Below are positions 23,858 through 35,900 of a stretch of DNA of 64,000 nucleotides, piece after piece. The notes under the pieces were generated by a model that worked only from the letters and a program-made list of their open reading frames with translations, had not been told where the DNA came from and ran no database searches. Where the stretch lies: the NCBI GenBank assembly GCA_947172415.1, contig OX359195.1, forward strand, positions 806,001 through 870,000, given 5' to 3'. Source of the DNA: Chondrosia reniformis. Its lineage: Eukaryota; Porifera; Demospongiae; Chondrillida; Chondrillidae. Position numbers and translations under genes: made by a program. How positions within the stretch are numbered: position 1 is the first letter of the stretch; each line of letters begins with the position of its first letter.

Positions 23858-25257
23858 ATGGAGCAGAAGGCTGGCGATTTACACAAGTTCACTCGTAGCT
23901 TCATCAGGGTGGCCTGTAATTATCTAACAACTCAGTTAGAAGAACTTGGAACGATCGTTTCCCCCTCAGAATATCTCCGTGACTTTATAAACACTCTTGG
24001 TAATTCGGCCAAGATTACCACTGAAGTGACCATTGGCGAACAGCCTAGCCATACAGATTTTTGGAGTAGTGATATAGTAGGGAATAGGGAATTGCTGGAA
24101 AACATTAAACATCTCACCAAGGTTTTCTTTGATGAAATTGAGGAACGATCAGGGCAGAGTGAATTCTTTTATGCCCTCGAGATGCAGTGCTGGAGTAGCA
24201 TTGTTACGAAGCTAACGCAAAGGGAATGTAGCACGGCTGAAACAGCTGCGCTAATGCAGTTTTCTATAACAGGCCCGATCATTCATTTTCTATCCGACCT
24301 TGGAGGCTATAAGGTAAGTATTTATTCCAACAAAGGAGATGGAGATACTAAGATTTCTCCCCTTTTATATGCAGATCAAAAGGGAGGAAAAAGGGGCAGG
24401 GTTATATATAGAGGAAGAGACGGAACCAGAAGCAAAGACTCCAAGAGGCTATGCATTGTGGACTTTGAGACGGGAGTCATGGAGTGGTGATGTCGTGGCT
24501 GTAATCGTTGAAGCGAAATTGCACAGGAACTCTCATATTGCTGTTGCCCAGGTAATTTTGTGAAGCTGTTTATGTGCCTATTGCCCATGAATGCAAATGC
24601 TTATATATACTCACCATATGCATGGTCATGCACCATGTGTGTATTCTTAATACATTACAGGCAATTGGTTACTACATTGCGTTTACAGCTCCAGATCCTG
24701 CTAGGGTAATGCCACTTGTTTTTGTACTCACTGAGGAGGTTATACACTTGGTGCTGTTTCCATTTAAGAATGAAGAAAAGAGCTCACTTGTGAATGCATT
24801 GGCAATCCAATTTCCACTGTGGACTGAAGACGAGGGATCTAGCAACGAATTTAAGTTGCCACGGCTTTTGAATTTACAGTTGCTTCACATATTGGCCTCA
24901 TTGGAATTGGCACAAAAGTTGGATGTCTTTTTGAACATCGAATACACATACTCTGATGCAACAACAAAGCTGCACCTGACTAATAGGATTATTTCTGAAT
25001 CCGAACATTTAAAACAAAGGAAGGAGGAATTGTACGTGGAATTGAAAAGGAAGGACGCGGAATTGAAAAGGATTAAGGACGCGGAATTGAAAAGGAAGGA
25101 TGCGGAATTGAAAAGGAAGGACGCGGAATTGAAAAGGGAATTGGAAGAGAAGGATGCGAAATTGATGAGACTGCAAAAGGCATTATTGGAGGAGCAAGAC
25201 GCGGAAATAAAGAGATTGAAGGAGGCACTTCAAGTACAAGAAAGACAAAGACAATAA
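23858..25257 (+). CDS. PD-(D/E)XK nuclease-like protein with coiled-coil tail
   Basis: Three exons, 23858-24313, 24375-24551 and 24661-25257, all phase 0, 409 aa. The N-terminal 150 residues are helical and not recognised. Exon 2 ends in a hydrophobic strand with GD (D191), then VIVEAK (E198, K200), continued across the junction by AQAIGYYIAF. This D-ExK-QxxGY order is the signature of the PD-(D/E)XK fold, which includes many restriction-type and recombination nucleases. Residues from about 330 form a charged coiled coil with seven-residue KDAELKR repeats. The nuclease call is a motif-level inference. It lies divergent to, and about 80 bases from, the possible start of the ankyrin/death-domain gene. 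Introns are very short (61 and 109 bases). Confidence 0.75.
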
Positions 25258-25307
25258 TATTAGCATTATCATCCAACTGCTTACCAACTTAACATGTGTT
25301 TGTGTTT

Positions 25308-25313
25308 AATAAA
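25308..25313 (+). terminator. Poly(A) signal of the nuclease-like gene
   Basis: AATAAA 50 bases after the stop codon. Confidence 0.65.
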
Positions 25314-25619
25314 AATCAATAACATGCAATGGTTGAAGTACTCATATAGGTTGATGGTATAATCATATATATGCATGGTGCATGATGTCTTAACAGCACT
25401 GGCATTAGAGAGACAGAAAGTAGGTTAGTAATGGGAGATGGGTTTTATATGCAGTGCCTTCAATGCTATATAGTCCATGGTTCCAATAATCTGTATGGCC
25501 AGTGTATAGTTAGTGATTATGTACCATACTGCCATGCATAATTAAATGTTGTCACAAGTAGACCCAACTTGCAAAACATGCAGTTGTGTATAATGGACCT
25601 TACTTTTTATGTATAATGG

Positions 25620-25800
25620 AGTAGGGATAGTGCGCCCAAACATGGAAGTGATGTGTATTGTTAAGTCAATTTGAGGCAGTATATATTCCATTTGTGTATT
25701 GGTAGCCTTATTATATGATCATTGTCTTGTTTCATTGCTTTTTCTAGATGTGATAGGTACTGTTGCAGGGACTGCCATCCCTACTTCTCATTTCATTTTT
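25620..25800 (+). repeat. Family D repeat, partial copy
   Basis: Shares GTGCGCCCAAACA, GAAGTGATGTGTAT and TCTTGTTTCA...TTTTC(T/C)AGATGTG blocks, in the same order, with 49285-49430. Confidence 0.6.
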
Positions 25801-26089
25801 TAAATGTTTTGCTTCTCTTCTCTACGGTGATCTCGCCAAGCAGCCAACTTTGGAGAGCATCAACATAATTACTTGGTGATTTTCTACAACACATTCATAT
25901 AGGGAAAAATTCCTTGACTGCAAACCAGAAATGACCCATTTGTATAATAGCTAGTGCTAGATAGAAAATATTCTTTGACGACTTACATACTTGAGAACAG
26001 TGCACAAAGGGGGTGTTTTTAACTTACACACATATATATATGTAACCCAATTGCAAGGATTTACAGAAAATCAAGATAAAGATAAAGAA

Positions 26090-26305
26090 AAAGACAAAGA
26101 CTCCCAGGATCACTGATGAAGGGTGCATGGAATTCCCAGAAACAGCTGTCTGACCCAGTGGGGAAGAAAGGAAAAGAAGAAAGAAAAGACTGTATCTTCA
26201 TCCAAAGCTCTCTTCAGGTTTTGTTCCCCTATAGGCTTTTTTACAGAAAATAGGTGGCACGTATAGCATGTAGGAAAATGGTATATTAGATTTTTCATAT
26301 ATATA
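26090..26305 (+). repeat. Family B repeat, near-complete copy
   Basis: Starts in an A-rich AAAGATAAAG tract, then the CACTGATGAAGGGTG, CAGAAACAGCTGTCTGACCC, TTCATCCAAAGCTCTC and TAGCATGTAGGAAAATGGTA blocks; ends before TTAGATTTTT. Confidence 0.75.
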
Positions 26306-26941
26306 TATGTAGATACCCCAAACAAAACATTTGTTTCCTTATATATAGTTATTATGTTAACTCTTTCATGGTATGATAACACATCCTCATTCCCATTAAT
26401 ATTATGTTACTGTAACAGTAACTACATAATATGCAGTCTGCATGGTATATAGGTGCATGCACCTATTAATAAAAGTACATATATATATTACCTTTTATTA
26501 TGGCAACTCCCCACTATAATATACTATCCAGATGTACTATTGACTGAAATAACTATTAGTAGTGATCAGCCTCATCATGCACAGTTAATATTGTGGGTAA
26601 AACCCTGCTGTTATGTATCAATGAGGCTTATTATTTGTTCCTTTGTATATACATATACCATTTACTGTTGACTATATACACTAGCTGTTAATTCCACTGT
26701 CCAGTTTGATCTAAAATCAGTCACTGCAATCAATAAATTATATAGCTACATTTCAGGAAATATAACCATGCTATATACGTAGGATATATTATAATACATT
26801 ATATATAGAATATACGTATTATAGCTGGCGATAAACCATATTCATAGATTGAGATAATGATATTCATATTCCTGGTAGGGGATATGTAGACAACTATATA
26901 ATTTGCATACCTGTTCAAGTGAAGGTATATGCTGAGGAGAA

Positions 26942-29900
26942 ATGGCGACATCAAAAGTGAGTTATTTATTCAGTGTATCTTTTATTTTCGTCTAACGTTA
27001 TTTATCTGTGTTTTGGTTTGCCCACGACTATCAATATTTACGGATAAACAGATGCGGTGAACCCTACTTTGTGTTAATTCTTTTATTTGTGTAATTCTAT
27101 ACACAGTATGCTTTGAAACGTAAGGTATAGACTGGAGATCGTCTCTAAAGACCATAGCAGCTTAGTCTCTATAAATAGCTTCCCGTAAAAGGGTCGATAG
27201 TCAGATCCGAACGACAGTGATAATTCCCCTCAAATTAAAATGTAATCGGAGCTAGATGTCTTTGGTTATCAATTTCCAATTTCTCTATTGTTAAACTGAA
27301 ATGCCTTCTAGAACCCTTCAGTCATGTATCGACGAGCTAATTCTAATACTTTATAGCTACTCTGATGTGATATCCATTAATGTTATTGCTAAGTGCGTAA
27401 CATGGATCCTTTGGGAAAGTGTATTTATTAAATTTAAGATTTAATGTGTACTTTCAAAACAGTTTTATTTCCTTTACGATAAAATTTACGTGTTTTATCA
27501 AAAGGAATGTACAATGTCATAGCAAGGCATTAAGGGCTATTCCTTGCAAACGCAGTATACGAATCATTATTATCATTGTGTTCCTGAGCTGAACCATATC
27601 TGTGAGCCTGATGTATTAATCGGGGCTTCTCGATCCCTTTTTTTAGCACTTGCTGTTTAAAGTTGTGTTTTCTTAATTATTTGTAATTATTGTTGAATTA
27701 CAACAGTTTTACAAGTCCTTGTTCAGTGTAAATTGTATAAGGAGATGAAGGGAAGTTAGAGTGCTCAGTGACCAGTATTAAGGTTCATTATATAGGTCAC
27801 CACTATAGAGAGTTTGACTGTATAAAGACTATAGTACCATCTCCATAAGAAAGGAGGATTAATGTCTTTTGGTATTTGTTCCTTTGGGAATGTTATGTTT
27901 CGCATGTCCAAGCATGGAAAGTGATCATCGATATATTGAAAATGCAGATCTCATATCCAAATCTCTTGTTTTTCATTGGTAATTGACACTATTGAAGAAT
28001 GGCTTCTAAATATAATGGGAGGTTTTAATGAATAAAGATAACCTTCTGTATAAACAAGTAAAAATTAATGTTTACTTATGAAACCAGGGCCGTATCTAGC
28101 TATGGGGCAGGGGTAGCAACTGCCCCCCCAGAGAAACTGGCTTCAGAGTATAATGAAATACTATTCGTGTTCATAGCAGCTAGCTACTGAGCTATCATGG
28201 ACTTACCTGCCCCAATGAGCTGCTTCAGTCGAGGTTTCGCTCGTCCGACATCCAGCTACCGGGTATATACGTACGCACAAGTACGGTCTCGAACAATCTC
28301 AACAATAATATTAATCTGTTAGACAGTTTTCCTCCTGGTTGCCCCCCCCCTTGCAAAAAAGTTATGTACGGCCCTGGAAACTGTTTATTTTTGATATGCT
28401 AATCATGTGTTGGTTGCAAACTATGTTATCTATATATTGAGAGTGCTAGAATGTGTATTTGTTGCTATCCATTCCTTCATGTAATAACAGTACCATACAT
28501 TATTAGAACATTAATTGTTTAGCCTAATTCAGCTTTGAAAATTTGGAAATTTAGTTGTGTTGAAATCCTTAAATTTTTGTACGTATATACCAGTTTGATA
28601 TATTTTAAAAAAATAATGTGAGCTACATAAACATGCATTACATACACTATACGTACATGTATTATATGTTATTTTAGGGTTGAGTAGTTTATATATGACA
28701 TTGTAAATGTACACACACACACATTATAATGCCCGGCCATTTTATTCATTGTCAGTGATATCTTCCTAATTGGTCCAGTTATCTAGGACCTTATTATCTG
28801 GCAGCATTAGATGAGTAGATTAAATATCAAATATTATCTTATATTTTGGGTGTGTTAAATGTGTTGTTAACTAAAGGTGTGTAATGTTGTTATACCAAAT
28901 CTTTGCAATTAGGAGATTACTTCCTAAACCAACTGAACAGTAAATTAGGTACAAACTAAAGTGGTGATTACTGTCACAATGTCATTTTGTGTTTTATATA
29001 TTGGTAGGTGTGTATACATAAAATTAACTGAAATGTGTCTCTAAGCTAATACCCACAGGTCCAGAGTGAATATTTTACAGAATCCCTATGTTTGCCCTCT
29101 AACAGACAATTAAGAGATCATATCCTTTAGTTGCTTATTATTGTATGTGTTCCTTAACCACCATCTTGAGTATAAATATTGACAGAAAATCATAATGCTT
29201 CACTTATAGAGGAAATCCCTTCATTACTACAGTTTACAAACTATAATTTTAAGAGTATAGTTTACATTATTGAAGGACATAATGGTGTTTAATAGCATAT
29301 TGACCTGGTGTGGCTTACCAATTGAGACTACTGGCTACAAAGGTCTATATTATTTATATGTACCTAAAGGTAGAGTTCTTAGGAATAGGATATATGATTA
29401 TTCGCTTGATTTCCCACCCATCCATCCACAATGTAAGTTGTAATGAGATTTGATTTTGAAATTGGCTGCAATTTCAACTCAATTTAATATTTACTATAAA
29501 TATACAATGCTCATGTTACACTTTTAAACTGATGCATATGAATGTGGTTCTATAGTTACTTTATATTAGTGATTTAAGGCTGTAAATATGTAGATACCTC
29601 ATTTTTTATATAGCAACCATTCATAGCTATTAGTAGTAATAGTATGTATGACTTTGGAGTCAAAATATACCTCTTTTTGGAATTGCAGCATATATTTCAT
29701 TTCCTCAAATTAGATCATTTTACATATAACATAACAAGAATCACACATTATTTAATGCATTCATTGTTCTTTGTATTGTTCACTATGAGGAATAATTAAT
29801 TTAAAGGCCAGCTATTTTGCTATTTTGTAATTTACCTCTATCTCCTGCTTAGTACATTTAGAGAAATTAGACTCAGAAATTATTTAATTTTTAGAAGTGG

Positions 29901-32900
29901 TCACTTTAGAGTTTTTATAAGTCTGTAAATGTCTTATATGGATGATAGCATAGTAAAATTTCACTCTATCTTACACTATGTACGTACTATACACTCGTAC
30001 CATTGTCAAGATAAAGTAGAAATATACACCCAACTAATGTAGAGTATTTTCACTGTGTATATTACTTAAAGAGAATTGAATAAAGGTTCTGTTGAAAGTG
30101 CTTACAATATGTATTTCCGTTTTGACAGAGTTTCCTACTAAGTTTGTAACGGATGAAAAGTTCCACTTTTCCTTGTTTTTGTAATGTATAAGCTGCTTAT
30201 ACAAAACACACTGCTGTCCCTAATTGGAATCAGTAGACATTGGTTCTGTGTGATGCACTTTCACTTCATATTAGAATTGTATTTTTGAAGTGCTGTATTG
30301 AATGTCGCTGCATTCGCCATGTCTTCATTTAGGCTGACATGCTAGAATTCCGCTATTCTCCCTAGACTGTTTAGGATGTAATTATCACAAATGAAGGATG
30401 ACTGTAATGAAATTTTAAAAATTACGTCTGTTTATTTTTTGTATTTTTAATTTATATATATACAGTTAGTTGTTTCTACCAGTTTCTATTTAATGTGTGC
30501 ATAGTGAGTCTACGTATATATACACACCCTATGTATACTTGATGTACGTATGTATGTACATCTACAATATGACATACGTATGTTGTTTTTCATATATTAG
30601 ATCTACGTATGTATGTATGTACGTATGTATGTATGTTCTAGTCTTTGTATCTACAATTCCACTTACGTAGATGTAATACATGCAGCATGTTGACAATGGA
30701 TTGCTTGAGCAATATCAACACTTTTTATGTAGCAGTGTCGAGTCACTGATTTAAATAAGTGTTGCTGATGCACAATAAGTCTATCTTCAATATAAAGAAT
30801 ACAAGAATTTTTTCTTGCCATTTTATGCATACAGTAAGTACAGTAAGTATGAAGTGAACAATTACTGGCAGTTGTCATGCCTTACTGATCAAATGACAAA
30901 GATCTCATCTTAATTGATTTGCCTTTGGGTCATACAGTGGTAGTGGTATTTTGCATTCCATGTTCACGTGTATACACATATCTGGTGAATAAGAGGCATT
31001 CTTCTCAGCATGGTGTGAACAAGCTAGCTTGTTTGTATGTATTTGAAAATGTAACTTGATATCACATGATATCACATGACTGCCCACTTGCCATACGTGC
31101 TTAGAATGGAGCGTAATTCCAATGTGAATGATCTGGCCATATCCAGTGACACAGTCTCACACATACACTATTCCCACAGCTTCATCTGTTAACATGTCTT
31201 CTGTTACCTGTCTACCATTCAAACTTGAGATCAGTTAAATATTTATTGTTAGAATTTGACCACTTTGAGTCATTAGACCTTCTGATATGTAGCAACACCA
31301 TATATGGTATACATGCATGAGCTGTTTTCTGTTATCTGAACCAGTTCATCTGACATTCAGAGCTATTATAGTACCAACTGTCAGTCTGCCATTATATTGT
31401 GAGCTTTATTAATAACTACCTCCGTACATAGCTAGTCTCACTCCCATAGGTCACCACTATAGAGAGGTTGACTGTATAAAGACTATCTAGTCTCACTCCC
31501 ATACGTAGGTCACCACTATAGAGAGGTTGACTGTATAAAGACTACCTAGTCTCACTCCCATAGGTCACCACTATAGAGAGGTTGACTAACTGATAAAAGA
31601 ATGTACAGCCAAATAACGATGGCAATTTAATTACATTAAATGGTTTCAGTGAAATTTTAAAGGTTACAATAGAAGCCATTTTAGTTTTCAGTGATGCCAA
31701 TTTCATCCACAGCCGCACAGGGTAATTCATCAGTGTAACATAGTTCACAGACCACCAATCGTAATTTGACAGATGTTTAAGTATCAGTTGGAGAAGACCC
31801 ATAAGTCCAACGTTTGGTATGAAAGACTTACTAACTGCAACATTTGAAAGATTATTATCTAAAGACTTAAATGTGACCTGCTTTTACATTATACATACGC
31901 GAGTGTAAGATTTGAGCACATTTTTGTGTTATTCATTTACCCTCACTTCACCTCACCCTCACCCTCTCCTCCTTCACCCTCTACCTCACCCTCTCCTTCA
32001 CCCTCTCCCTCTCCCTCACCCTCTCCCTCACCCTCTCCTTCACCCTCTCCCTCTCCTTCACCCTCTCCCTCTCCTTCACCCTCTCCCTCACCCTCTCCTT
32101 CACCCTCTCCCTCTCCCTACCCCTCACCCTCACCCTCACAGGACAAGTATTAGGGTGAAGGTGAGGGTGAAGGTGATGTGTACCAGTGTGTGTGTGTGTT
32201 TTTATGCATTTCTTTACCTACTCAGCTGATTGTTGTTTGTCTGCACTTACGTAAGTCTTTTGTTGAGTTATTTGTTATTGAATAAGGTGCCCTAATTGCT
32301 CTTTTACCAACTTTCAACTTAATGTGTTTATCCGCATGGAAAGGTAAACATGTGTATTATTCTTATCTTGTAAGAGTAACCTTTCTATGGCTGCCTCATT
32401 TTGGTTTCTACTTACATAGGAGATCTATACATTAAGTACGATATACGTATACCTTTTACTCTCCACTGATTATGATCTACATAGTGTCATGTACGTAAGC
32501 TAGTATGTACCACAATATATGCTGATTTGTCTCAGCTGAGGAAGGGACTAGAAGTATAAATTTTAACCATACCTAATACTTATAAATGGTTGGTTGGATA
32601 TGATTTGAGCATCAGCAACACTTATTATTAATCAAAGAATTAGGACGTTTCAACCCGTAGGTCTTCCTCAGCAATAAATGGAAACGTCCTAATTCTTTGA
32701 TTAATAATAAGTGTTGCTGATGTTCAAATCATATCCAACTGACCAATTATGAACGCAACAAGTACCTCTTATTACATCATACTTATAAATATACGTATGT
32801 ATGTGTTTGTCATGGAATAGTTGTTTTAAAGCTGTTTTCCAATGGTAGCTGTCAGGTATTATAGTTGTAATTAATACAAGGAACTTAGGTCACACAAAGG

Positions 32901-35900
32901 ATTACATATCCTCTAAACTTGGAAAATTCCCTCTTTTTCTGAGGTTGTATTGTAGTGCTTCTGTAGTGTACAAATGATAACTTCTGTTCTTAATTGTGAG
33001 GTGCCCAATCGATAGGTTTTACCTAGACACTTAATATGTAGGCTGTATTACACCACCAAGCAATTCATTCAATGGTCTTAATGTCATTCATAGGAGTTGG
33101 GTAACCATTACACGGAAAGATCTCATTGTATAGAAAGGCCTGATAATGTGTGTGTTTGTAACAAAAGGCATATGAAGTACATTTACAATGCCCAAAGTGA
33201 TTCAATCCTAAAGATACGTACGTATGTACGTATGTATGTACAGCGTATGTATATATAAACACATTATTCTAAAATATTATGGTTATCATACATACCTGTG
33301 ATGTGCTAGGGACTAAAACACATTTTTTTAGACTAATTACTAGGACAAACATACAGTTAAGCTTCTTTTCTTCCTTTCTCCACTGTGACATGTTATACAA
33401 GTGGCTACACATACATAGAAACAGTATAAAGTTCTGCTGTACTGCATACTATGTTATACAAGTGGCTACACATAGAAACAGTATAAAGTTCTTCTGTACT
33501 GCATACTATGTTATAAAAGTGGCTACACATATAAACAGTATTAAGTTCTGCTGTACTGCATACTATGTTATACAAGTGGCTACACATAGAAACAGTATAA
33601 AGTTCTTCTGTACTGCATACTATGTTATAAAAGTGGCTACACATAGAAACAGTATTAAGTTCTGCTGTACTACATACTGATGTGATGCTATTGTTTGTGG
33701 TATTGTGTTTCCTGTAGAGTTACACAGTCTCCCAGCAACCCTACCAGAATGGAGTCAACCACTCCAACAATAAAATATTACTAAGACATCCTAAGACAAG
33801 AAGGATTAGCGGGGACCAGTACAGTGCCGATAGTGGTAGTGGATCAATGGTAGAAAATCAAATTGACCAATCACAAATGAGCTGCACTGGTGTGCATGTC
33901 GAAGCAGTATCAAATATACTATCCTATCAGATTAATTTGGGCGAAATTGGAGATGAAGTTTCCGTAGGTAAGTATCTATTTAACTGTGTTGCCAGTTGCT
34001 ATGTATTTACTATGTACGTACATATGGACAGAAATTAGCTTTTCCTTACACTTGTTTCTATAAGGTGAATGTGGATATTAGAAATTGCTGTATTAGCTGT
34101 TGAAGGATAGTTATTCTGCGTAACAGTATTCATCTAACATAATTTTCTAAATATTTTAGCTCAGAACTGTTGACCACTTCTACTCTTTGTGAATAATTTT
34201 AAACACCAATCTCTTACATGCTACATCTACTTTAGAGTAAAAAGGCCTATAGGGAACTAAACCTAGTGAGAGCTTTGGATGAGGATACAAGAGTTTTCTC
34301 TTCTTCTTCTCCACTGGGCCAGATATATATATATATATATAGTAGACAATTTAATATAAAAGAAATGAATTACATATAAGAAATGAATTATGTCAAGGCT
34401 TTCTGGATAATATATTCATTACCACTGAAAACTGAAGGCTTTAAGATTTAGCACTTAAAGTCCATTTATGAGACATGAGTGGGTGGGGTAAAATCCACAG
34501 TCAAATGGAGATGATACTGAAAACTTATATAATTCATTTTTATGAATTGCTTGTGAGATCATTAGAAGTAATGTGGAAATGCTGCATATTGAAGTTACCA
34601 CTTACCTCATCCTGCTACATGTCTGGTATTTTCACTATGGTGTGGGTCATTGCTTGAATTTAACAAGGATAAGTAGTTAGTGTGAATATACCCTTGATTA
34701 GCTGATTAGCTAATGCAAATACAAATAGTACATTACAGTGAACAGTACTTCAGGAAGAACCACTTGCTAATGAGTGCTAATTGGTGCTAATTGCATTCAA
34801 ACAAAATAGCAACAAAGCCACCTCTTTAATCTCCCTCTTACTGTTACCTTAATATAAAGAGTTTCCAATAATTGGTTTTATAACAATGGTATTATTTTTG
34901 TTACACTTTGTCATCCTACACATTTCTCCCGCCCACTCATATCTCCTTTGAAGTACAATAACATGCTACAACTACTTTAGAGTAGAGTACTTATACCTAG
35001 TGAGAGCTTTGGATGAGGATACAAGAGTTTTCTCCTTGTTCTCTTCTTCTCCACTGGGACGAGTACATATAATAAGATAACATTCTATTACATCTTAGCC
35101 TTTTCACAGACACAGTTCAATATACTCTACTTTAATAGACTTGTAATTAGCTATAATTCTAATGCAAAAATTTGTCTCCATATAATGTGTGTTGCTAGGT
35201 GAGAACAGCAATGAAGAGTACAAAGATTCACAGAGTAAGATCTCAAAGCAAAGTGGTAAGATGAGAAAACGAAAGGACAGTGTGAAGGTCCGTCTAAACA
35301 AGAAGAACCAAGATTCTCCTCGTAGCTCAGCTATCAGCAGAGATTCTGGGTTAGATGTCAACACTTCCCCTCAGAGCCCAGAAAAAGTTTCTCCTGTAAC
35401 TCAAGCAGGTAACCATGGCAATATACATTACTGCTATGAATGTATGCTACCTCGAAATGAGAAATTACTTATAATACACATGTGGATGTTTTATAAGAAG
35501 AGAAGTGTTTTTGTACTGAGGGATTATTAATTTTGTTTTTTTTTGAATCTTTTAATTAATTAATGTAATATCTGTAACCTTTGACCTTTGACCCTTAGGA
35601 CATCCACCCTTACAACGCACTGCCAAGCTCTCTGAATTGTGTATAGTCACAATTGTGATTCCAGCTACTATTATGACTGGTAACCGAGGAATGGGGGCAT
35701 CCCTGCAATTTCGGTTTGGGCCTTATACCAAAATTGAATTTCTAAGAATATCAATTTTGAAAGTAAGTAGAGAATTTGAGTTGTAATACAAACAAGGGAA
35801 CGTTTACAAAACTTTTACAGTTTTTTGAAAATCCCTTTTAGCACTTTTGTACATGTTTACGCTGAGAAATGCTGCTGGTATATGTAGAAAGTTCTTAGAC

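Larger units (their letters stand above)
25314..26941. other. Intergenic region before the RasGEF gene
   Basis: Very AT-rich, with no gene. It holds a family D repeat (25620-25800) and a family B repeat (26090-26305). A TATA-like stretch (ACTATATAATTTGC) about 50 bases before ATG 26942 could serve the RasGEF gene. Confidence 0.4.
26957..33717 (+). other. First intron of the RasGEF gene
   Basis: 6.8 kb without a recognisable exon. It holds a TIR element (28085-28376), 55-bp satellite units (31432-31588), a CT-rich tract (31940-32150), a family C foldback (32588-32750) and a 57-bp tandem array that ends about 40 bases before exon 2. Confidence 0.55.

Noticed and set aside
32130-32180. Telomere-like CCCTCA/AGGGTG repeats
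   Set aside because: The unit is not TTAGGG and is irregular; it is a CT-rich simple repeat with a local palindrome.
31912-32229. Pro/Ser and Leu/His-Pro repeat open frames
   Set aside because: Translation of a CT-rich simple repeat in two frames at once.
33279-33680. Repeat-containing open frames on both strands
   Set aside because: Caused by the 57-bp tandem array, whose unit is a multiple of three; non-coding intron sequence.
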